Part shown: in pieces, positions 58,617-64,000 of the stretch
Layout: each line of letters starts with the position of its first letter
Position numbering within the stretch: position 1 is the first letter of the stretch
Assembly: GCF_000021745.1 (NCBI RefSeq)
Contig: NC_011666.1
Coordinates: 2,366,501-2,430,500, forward strand
Source of the DNA: Methylocella silvestris BL2
GTDB lineage: Bacteria > Pseudomonadota > Alphaproteobacteria > Rhizobiales > Beijerinckiaceae
Direction of reading: 5' to 3'
DNA length: 64,000 bases
Made by a program: the position numbers and the translations under genes
Notes under the pieces: generated by a model
Seen by the model: only the letters and a program-made list of their open reading frames with translations
Told to the model about the DNA's origin: nothing
The model's database searches: none

Positions 58617-59558
58617 ATGAGACCGAGCGAAGGCGCGCCTTCTTCCTCTTTGCAGATTACACACGAAGGGCTGACGCTGGCCGGCGTCCTGCTCGCGAAA
58701 AGGCAGGGCGAAGAGCTTTGCCTCGACGAAGAGCGCATTGTGACGCTGCTTGCCATCGCGCAAAGGGCGCGTGTGGCGGACTCTGCGTGGAACGCGATCG
58801 GTCGCGCGTCAAAACATTGGGGTTCTGGCGACAGGGCGCTTGCCGCCATTCATCTCACGCAGATCGGCCTGCGCAAACTCGACGAGGACGATCGCGAGCG
58901 GGTCGCGCTTGCGGCCGCTCTGCTTGATGCCGGCATGAGCACAGGCGAGCTAACGCGGGAGCTCGGGCTGACCCTCCAGCCCGAGGCAAGGAAATACAGC
59001 GACGCTCAACCGCGTGTGCCGGCCGGAAACAGCCGCGCCAGCGGGCAATGGACGTCAGGAGATGGGGCGGGGAGCGCGGCAACAGGCGGCGAGGCGCCGG
59101 TGGTCGATGGGCGGTCGGCAAGCAGCTTCGATCACTATCCCAAAGATGTCCCCAAAGAGGCAATTGCAGTGATATTGCCCGATGGCAGACCAGTCATCGA
59201 TTATGATTCGCCTACAGGAAAATTGATGGCGCCCCCACACGCTAACTTTAATGAAGTTTATACAGCGGGAAAACGATCTAAAAATATTCTGGAAATCAAT
59301 GACGCCATAGGTCACTACGGCAAGTTCGATTTCCAGAGGGACGGCGAGCGCCGAACTTATTACGTTGCCTACAAACATGCCAGCAATTATGCAGTTGGCG
59401 TTTACATGGCGGGAGCAGGGTTTTCACGAGAGGAGACAATAAATATTTCAGAGAACTTCTCCTATTATTACTCGTCAAACTATGAAAAGGACCGGTTCGA
59501 GCGAAAATATTGGACTTCTCGTGGCTGGAATGACGCTCATTTCGGAGCATGGAAGTGA
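58617..59558 (+). CDS. Modular hypothetical protein with toxin-like C-terminal domain
   Basis: This 313-residue protein starts at an ATG with CTGGAGG 6 nt upstream. Residues 1-125 are helical and GC-rich in codons; 130-168 are a linker with RVPAGN (133-138) and SGQW (142-145), a motif pair common ahead of C-terminal domains in Hyphomicrobiales secreted or toxin-like proteins. Residues 170-313 form a separate domain, rich in Tyr, Asn and Lys, with FDFQRD (237-242) and HASNYAVGVYMAGAGFS (254-270), a pattern that reminds me of polymorphic toxin type 44; this is from memory and unproven. GC drops to about 42-47% in this part. A small membrane protein gene overlaps its end. Confidence 0.55.
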   Translation: MRPSEGAPSSSLQITHEGLTLAGVLLAKRQGEELCLDEERIVTLLAIAQRARVADSAWNAIGRASKHWGSGDRALAAIHLTQIGLRKLDEDDRERVALAAALLDAGMSTGELTRELGLTLQPEARKYSDAQPRVPAGNSRASGQWTSGDGAGSAATGGEAPVVDGRSASSFDHYPKDVPKEAIAVILPDGRPVIDYDSPTGKLMAPPHANFNEVYTAGKRSKNILEINDAIGHYGKFDFQRDGERRTYYVAYKHASNYAVGVYMAGAGFSREETINISENFSYYYSSNYEKDRFERKYWTSRGWNDAHFGAWK

Positions 59559-60079
59559 TCGGCCTTCTTGTGGCTCCTTTGGGTTTTGCAATCTGCTTCC
59601 CATTTTTTGCTTATATGACGTATCGATTATGGAGAAAAAGACCACCCTTAGCCTTCGCAGCCCTCCACGGACTGAAATGGCTGGGCGTCTTTTTTGTGCT
59701 CGCGGTGGCGCTGAACGCCGGCGTTGTCGCCGCCCGGCTGGCTGGCATAGTGATCAACTCATGCGATTTAATTGACACGAGCGCGCCTGTCGCAAATCGT
59801 CGGGGCGACACGGCGCAAGGACGACTTAAAGCGTGCAAAATCCTCGCTTCTACCGAGGATTATTCGGTCGTCCTGCGATCGCATGCCATCTGGGCGCTGT
59901 GGCCGAAAACCCTGATCGATTATTCGCCGGTCGGCGATGACGATCCCGCTTTGCGTTGGATTGACGAAAAAACCCTCAGCGTCGATCTCGGCAAGGTCTC
60001 CTGGGTCTCCCCGCGCCTCGACAAGGCCGGCGACATCAAGGTCGTCTATACTTACAGCATAGTCGATGCGCCGCGCTGA
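59549..60079 (+). CDS. Two-helix membrane protein, candidate partner/immunity protein
   Basis: This 176-residue protein has no recognised family. Two N-terminal membrane helices (about 4-26 and 42-68) are followed by a soluble C-terminal domain of about 105 residues with Cys72 and Cys96 and SVVLRSHAIWALWPKTLIDY. The ATG at 59549 lies 8 nt before the TGA of the preceding gene, so the two are coupled. An immunity role for the preceding toxin-like protein is an inference from this coupling; a helper or regulator is equally possible. Confidence 0.5.
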   Translation: MEVIGLLVAPLGFAICFPFFAYMTYRLWRKRPPLAFAALHGLKWLGVFFVLAVALNAGVVAARLAGIVINSCDLIDTSAPVANRRGDTAQGRLKACKILASTEDYSVVLRSHAIWALWPKTLIDYSPVGDDDPALRWIDEKTLSVDLGKVSWVSPRLDKAGDIKVVYTYSIVDAPR

Positions 60080-60227
60080 CTCTGGGGCGGCCTGACGTCT
60101 GCCGACGTTCCGGCGCGGCGCAACAGAAGCACCGGTTTCGCGCCGCATAGCCAGCGCCGCCGCGAGCGGCTATGGTCGGCGAATCCAAACCCGCCCCGCC
60201 CGGCGCCCGCCGCACCCGAAGAAACCC

Positions 60228-60977
60228 ATGTCCGAACAGACGCATTTCGGTTTTTCCCGCATCGATCTGAAGGACAAGCAGGCGCGCGTCGACGATGTCT
60301 TTCACAAGGTCGCCTCGCGCTACGACCTCATGAACGATCTGATGTCGGCCGGCCTGCATCGGCTTTGGAAGGATATTTTCGCGTCAAAGGTGAGGCCGTC
60401 GCGCGGCGCGCCTTATCGCTGCCTCGACGTCGCCGGCGGCACTGGCGATATCGCCTTCCGCATCGCTGAGGCCGGAACGCGGGCGACGGAGATTGTCGTC
60501 CTCGACATCAACGCCGACATGCTCGAAGTCGGCCGCGCCCGCGCCGCCAAGCGCCGGTTTGAAGCGCGGCTCGAATTCGTGCAGGCCAACGCCGAAGATC
60601 TGCCCTTCGAGGACAATAGCTTCGACGCCTATACGATCGCCTTCGGCATTCGCAATGTGCCGCGCATCGAACGCGCGCTCAGCGAGGCGCGTCGCGTGCT
60701 GAAGCGCGGCGGCCGCTTCCTCTGCCTCGAATTTTCCCATGTCGATCTGCCGCTGTTCGACAGGCTCTACAAGGCCTATTCCTTCGCCGCGATTCCCCGC
60801 CTTGGCAAGCTCGTGACGGGAGACGAAGAGTCTTATCGCTACCTTGTCGAGTCGATCGAGCGCTTTCCTGAAGCCGAGGCGTTTCGCCAGATGATCGCGC
60901 GGGCCGGTTTCGACCGCGCCGATTTTACGCGGCTGACGGGGGGCGCCGTCGCCATTCACAGCGGTTGGAAGCTTTGA
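60228..60977 (+). CDS. ubiE: Demethylmenaquinone/2-methoxy-6-polyprenyl-1,4-benzoquinol methyltransferase UbiE
   Basis: UbiE performs the C-methylation step in ubiquinone (and menaquinone) synthesis. The 249-residue product has [20 protein letters not shown] (UbiE signature 1), SAM motif [35 protein letters not shown] with motif GIRNVP, and [18 protein letters not shown] with [10 protein letters not shown]. The product supplies quinone for the respiratory chain, including the bd oxidase at the left end of the window. ubiB follows 28 nt later. Confidence 0.95.
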   Translation: MSEQTHFGFSRIDLKDKQARVDDVFHKVASRYDLMNDLMSAGLHRLWKDIFASKVRPSRGAPYRCLDVAGGTGDIAFRIAEAGTRATEIVVLDINADMLEVGRARAAKRRFEARLEFVQANAEDLPFEDNSFDAYTIAFGIRNVPRIERALSEARRVLKRGGRFLCLEFSHVDLPLFDRLYKAYSFAAIPRLGKLVTGDEESYRYLVESIERFPEAEAFRQMIARAGFDRADFTRLTGGAVAIHSGWKL

Positions 60978-61005
60978 GGCAGGTTCGCGCAGCGGCAGGG
61001 CGCCG

Positions 61006-62583
61006 ATGCTGACATCCTTCGGCTCCCTGTTCCGGCTGGCGCGGGCCGGATTCGTGCTGGCTCGCGCCGGCGTGTTCAGCGACGTCGATCCGGCGATCGC
61101 GCCGCCCCCCGCCCGTCTGCCGCTGGCCTTCGCCAAGCTCCTCGCTCGTCCCGCGGCGCGGCGCGGCGGGCGCTCGGGCCTCAATAATCTGCCCGCCGCG
61201 ATTACCGCGCTGGGGCCGTCCTACGTCAAGCTCGGGCAGTTTTTGGCGACCCGCCCCGACGTCGTCGGCGCCGACGTCGTGCGCTCGCTGGAAGCGCTGC
61301 AGGACCGCATGGCCCCGTTTCCGCGCGATGTGGCGATCGCGACCATCGAGCGGGCGTTCGGGCGCCCCCTGGCCGAGACGTTCGTTTTCCTCAGCGAGCC
61401 GGTCGCCGCCGCCTCCATCGCGCAGGTGCATCGGGGACGGATCAAAACCGGCGACGGCGAGCGCGACGTCGCCGTCAAAGTGCTGCGGCCCGGCGTCGAG
61501 CGGCGCTTTCGCCGCGATCTCGGCGACATGTATGTCGCCGCCCGCCTCGCCGAACGTTTTGTCCCCGACGCGCGCCGGCTGAAGCCGGTCGAAGTGATCG
61601 ACACCCTGGCCCGCTCCGTCAAGATGGAGATGGATTTCCGGCTTGAGGCCGCAGCCGCCTCGGAATTCGCCGAAAATGTCGCAAACGACGATGATTTTCG
61701 CGTGCCGAAGGTGGATTGGGATTTGACGGCAAAAGAGGTGCTGACGCTCGAATGGGTCGACGGACTTCCCCTGTCGGACATCGCCGCCCTCGCCGCACGC
61801 GGCGACGATCTGCAACGGCTGGGGCGCATCGTCATCCAGTCGTTCCTGCGCCATGCGATGCGCGACGGCTTTTTCCATGCCGACATGCATCCGGGCAATC
61901 TGTTCGTGGATTCGGAGCAGCGACTGATCGCGGTCGATTTCGGCATCATGGGTCGGCTCGACTTCAAGGAGCGCCGGTTTCTCGCCGAAATCCTCTACGG
62001 CTTCATCGAGCGGGACTATCGCCGCGTCGCCGAAGTCCATTTCGAGGCGGGCTATGTGCCGCGCACGCACCGGGTCGAGGATTTCGCGCAGGCGATCCGC
62101 GCTATCGGCGAGCCGATCCATGCGCGCACCGCCGACCAGATTTCGATGGCGAAGCTTCTGACGCTTCTGTTCGAGATCACCGGCCTCTTCGACATGAAGA
62201 CGCGCACGGAGCTGGTGCTGCTGCAAAAGACAATGGTGGTGGTCGAGGGCGTCGGACGCACGCTCGACCCCAAGCTCAACATGTGGGCGACGGCCGAGCC
62301 CGTGGTGCGTAGCTGGATCGAACAAAATCTCGGACCCGCCGGAAAGCTTCAGGACGCGGGACGGGCGGCGCAGGCGCTCGGCAAATTCGCCGCCGCTCTG
62401 CCGGCGACGCTGATTCGCGCGGAAAATATCCTGCTCCGCCTCGAGGACGCCGCCGAAGAAGGGCTGGCTTTTTCAGATCAGGCGATCGAGCGATTCGGCG
62501 AGGCGGCGGCGCGCAGCGCGCGGCTCGGCCATATCGCCCTCTGGATCATCGCCGGAGCCGCCCTGCTGCTGCTCTTGCGCTAG
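61006..62583 (+). CDS. ubiB: Ubiquinone biosynthesis protein UbiB (atypical kinase family)
   Basis: UbiB is an ADCK/ABC1-type atypical kinase needed for early ubiquinone biosynthesis, bound to the inner membrane. The 525-residue product has the KxGQ motif in LGPSYVKLGQFLATRPDVVG, an Ala-rich nucleotide loop (EPVAAASIAQVHRG), the ATP Lys in DVAVKVLRPGVERRFRRDL, the catalytic MHPGNLFVD and DFGIMGRLD motifs. One hydrophobic helix at the C-terminus (HIALWIIAGAALLLLL) is the usual anchor. It follows ubiE and precedes coaBC, the common Hyphomicrobiales order. Confidence 0.94.
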   Translation: MLTSFGSLFRLARAGFVLARAGVFSDVDPAIAPPPARLPLAFAKLLARPAARRGGRSGLNNLPAAITALGPSYVKLGQFLATRPDVVGADVVRSLEALQDRMAPFPRDVAIATIERAFGRPLAETFVFLSEPVAAASIAQVHRGRIKTGDGERDVAVKVLRPGVERRFRRDLGDMYVAARLAERFVPDARRLKPVEVIDTLARSVKMEMDFRLEAAAASEFAENVANDDDFRVPKVDWDLTAKEVLTLEWVDGLPLSDIAALAARGDDLQRLGRIVIQSFLRHAMRDGFFHADMHPGNLFVDSEQRLIAVDFGIMGRLDFKERRFLAEILYGFIERDYRRVAEVHFEAGYVPRTHRVEDFAQAIRAIGEPIHARTADQISMAKLLTLLFEITGLFDMKTRTELVLLQKTMVVVEGVGRTLDPKLNMWATAEPVVRSWIEQNLGPAGKLQDAGRAAQALGKFAAALPATLIRAENILLRLEDAAEEGLAFSDQAIERFGEAAARSARLGHIALWIIAGAALLLLLR

Positions 62584-62739
62584 CTGCGCCTTTTCCGCGC
62601 GAGGCTTGCGTGAAGAATTCTGGCCCTTTGCGGAATTCTTCTCGTCCGTTAGTAATAGAAAAAACAGCCCCGGTCGGTGCAATTTCCGGTTGGAGCCAAT
62701 ATAAAGGCGCAGCGCCTGCCCCGGGGGAAATTCGGCCGC

Positions 62740-64000
62740 ATGAGCGGAGTGTCGGAAAAACGCATCCTTCTCATCATCGGCGGGGGTATTGCGGCCTATA
62801 AGGCGCTCGATTTGATCCGCCGCCTGCGCGAGCGGAACATCAAAACGCGCGCCGTGATGACCGCCGCCGCGCAGCAATTCATCACCCCGCTCTCCGTCGC
62901 AAGCCTCACCGGCGATCAGGTGTTCACCGATCTCTTCTCGCTGACCGACGAGGCGACGATGGGACATATCGAGCTCTCGCGCGACGCCGATCTCATTGTC
63001 GTCGCCCCGGCCACGGCCGGCCTACTCGCCAAGATGGCGCAAGGTCTTGCCGACGATCTCGCCTCGACGCTTTTGCTCGCCACCGACAAAAAGATTCTCG
63101 TGGCGCCGGCGATGAATCTGCGCATGTGGCTCGCAAGCGCCACCGCGCGCAATGTCGCGGCGTTGCGCAGCGACGGCGTGCGCTTCGTCGGGCCGGAGGA
63201 CGGCGAAATGGCCTGCGGCGAATACGGCCCCGGCCGCATGAGCGAGCCGCTCGACATCGCCGCCGCCATCGAGGAGGCGCTGGCCGGGGAGACGACGATC
63301 GCCCTGCCGCGCGATTTTCGCGCTCCCGCCGCCGCGAAAGCCCGCGTGCTGGCGGGGCGGCGCGTCGTCATAACCTCGGGGCCGACCCATGAGCCGATCG
63401 ACCCGGTGCGCTTCATCGCCAATCGCTCCTCCGGCAAGCAGGGCCATGCGATCGCCGCCGCCGCGCGCGAGGCGGGCGCCGAAGTGACGCTCGTCTCCGG
63501 GCCTGTCGCCCTGCCGGATCCGCCGGGCGTCACCACAGTCCATGTCGAGACTGCGCGCGAAATGCAGGCGGCGGTCGAAGCCAGCCTGCCCGCCGATATT
63601 TTTATCGCCGCCGCCGCGGTTGCCGATTGGCGCGTCGCCGAGCCCGCTGCGCGCAAGCTGAAGAAGGGCCCCGGCGCCGCCGCGACGCTAGCGCTCGTTG
63701 AAAATCCCGACATCCTCGCCGGCGTCGGGCGGCGCGAGCGCGACCGGCCCGCGCTCGTCATCGGATTTGCCGCCGAAACCAACCGATTGGTCGATTATGC
63801 GCAGACAAAACGCCTCGCCAAGGGGTGCGATCTTATCGTCGCCAATCATGTCGGCGAAGGCTCGAAAGTGTTTGGCGGGGCGCGCAACGAGGTCACGTTG
63901 ATCTCGAGCGAGGGCGTCGAGGCCTGGCCCAGTCTCGACAAGCGTGAGCTTGCCGCCCGCCTCATCGGCGTGATCGCCGAACGTCTGGCCAGGACGCCCC
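62740..64000 (+). CDS. coaBC: Phosphopantothenoylcysteine decarboxylase/phosphopantothenate-cysteine ligase CoaBC, partial
   Basis: CoaBC makes 4'-phosphopantetheine in coenzyme A synthesis: the N-terminal flavoprotein decarboxylates and the C-terminal part joins cysteine to phosphopantothenate. The frame from the ATG at 62740 (GGGGGA about 9 nt upstream) remains open to the right edge, giving 420 residues, nearly complete. The decarboxylase part shows [17 protein letters not shown], catalytic His in [20 protein letters not shown], and Cys in [13 protein letters not shown]. The ligase part shows [20 protein letters not shown]. The window ends before the stop. Confidence 0.95.
   Translation, partial: MSGVSEKRILLIIGGGIAAYKALDLIRRLRERNIKTRAVMTAAAQQFITPLSVASLTGDQVFTDLFSLTDEATMGHIELSRDADLIVVAPATAGLLAKMAQGLADDLASTLLLATDKKILVAPAMNLRMWLASATARNVAALRSDGVRFVGPEDGEMACGEYGPGRMSEPLDIAAAIEEALAGETTIALPRDFRAPAAAKARVLAGRRVVITSGPTHEPIDPVRFIANRSSGKQGHAIAAAAREAGAEVTLVSGPVALPDPPGVTTVHVETAREMQAAVEASLPADIFIAAAAVADWRVAEPAARKLKKGPGAAATLALVENPDILAGVGRRERDRPALVIGFAAETNRLVDYAQTKRLAKGCDLIVANHVGEGSKVFGGARNEVTLISSEGVEAWPSLDKRELAARLIGVIAERLARTP

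Overview
The window is about 64 kb of high-GC alphaproteobacterial chromosome. It is most likely from Hyphomicrobiales, plausibly the methanotroph/Beijerinckiaceae side; the family-level guess is inference. Support comes from conserved housekeeping blocks (fabA-fabB-fabI; lptG-lptD-surA-pdxA-rsmA; sdhE-mfd; ssb-gyrA; ubiE-ubiB-coaBC), an alphaproteobacterial LexA box of the GTTC-N7-GTTC type, dense GTG and ATGA-type start coupling, and extragenic palindromic repeats.

Layout. 1-2.7 kb: the end of a bd-type quinol oxidase operon (cydA/cioA tail, cydB/cioB) and a secreted alpha/beta hydrolase. 2.7-7.6 kb: a minus-strand efflux operon whose order (YtcA-like lipoprotein, membrane fusion protein, FUSC protein, outer-membrane factor) matches ytcA-mdtNOP of enterobacteria. 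7.6-10.3 kb: a gene graveyard with broken DUF3008, exonuclease III, DUF2493 and coiled-coil genes. 10.6-16.15 kb: a compact P4-like integrative element (tyrosine integrase, MerR-type and AlpA-type regulators, toprim primase, SF3 primase-helicase) ending in a candidate iteron origin and sitting at the 3' end of tRNA-Ser(CGA).

16.4-26 kb: type II fatty-acid synthesis (fabA, fabB, fabI), a Tim44-like protein, a HAD phosphatase, an A-type Fe-S carrier, mfd and sdhE. 26.1-29.8 kb: an ArsR-AHSA1(x2)-VOC operon with a clear 9-bp palindromic operator, plus an ABC-F ATPase. 29.8-36 kb: recG, an MFS transporter, a methyltransferase, holC and pepA. 36.6-43.4 kb: the LPS-export/outer-membrane block, with no lptF beside lptG. 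43.4-48.2 kb: an SGNH hydrolase, OpgC-like acyltransferase, Nnr, HspQ and a K+ channel-like protein. Next come four tandem 56-bp palindromic repeats, gyrA, ssb with a LexA box, a C4-dicarboxylate carrier lying between ssb and uvrA, uvrA, and two probable rRNA modification enzymes.

58.6-60.1 kb holds an unrecognised two-gene unit: a modular protein with a low-GC C-terminal domain, overlapping a two-helix membrane protein gene. It looks like a toxin/immunity pair and, with the satellite origin, is the best candidate for something undescribed. The window closes with ubiE, ubiB and the start of coaBC. Most of the window is ordinary core genome; the accessory parts are 7.6-16.2 kb, 26.1-28.0 kb, 48.3-48.5 kb and 58.6-60.1 kb.
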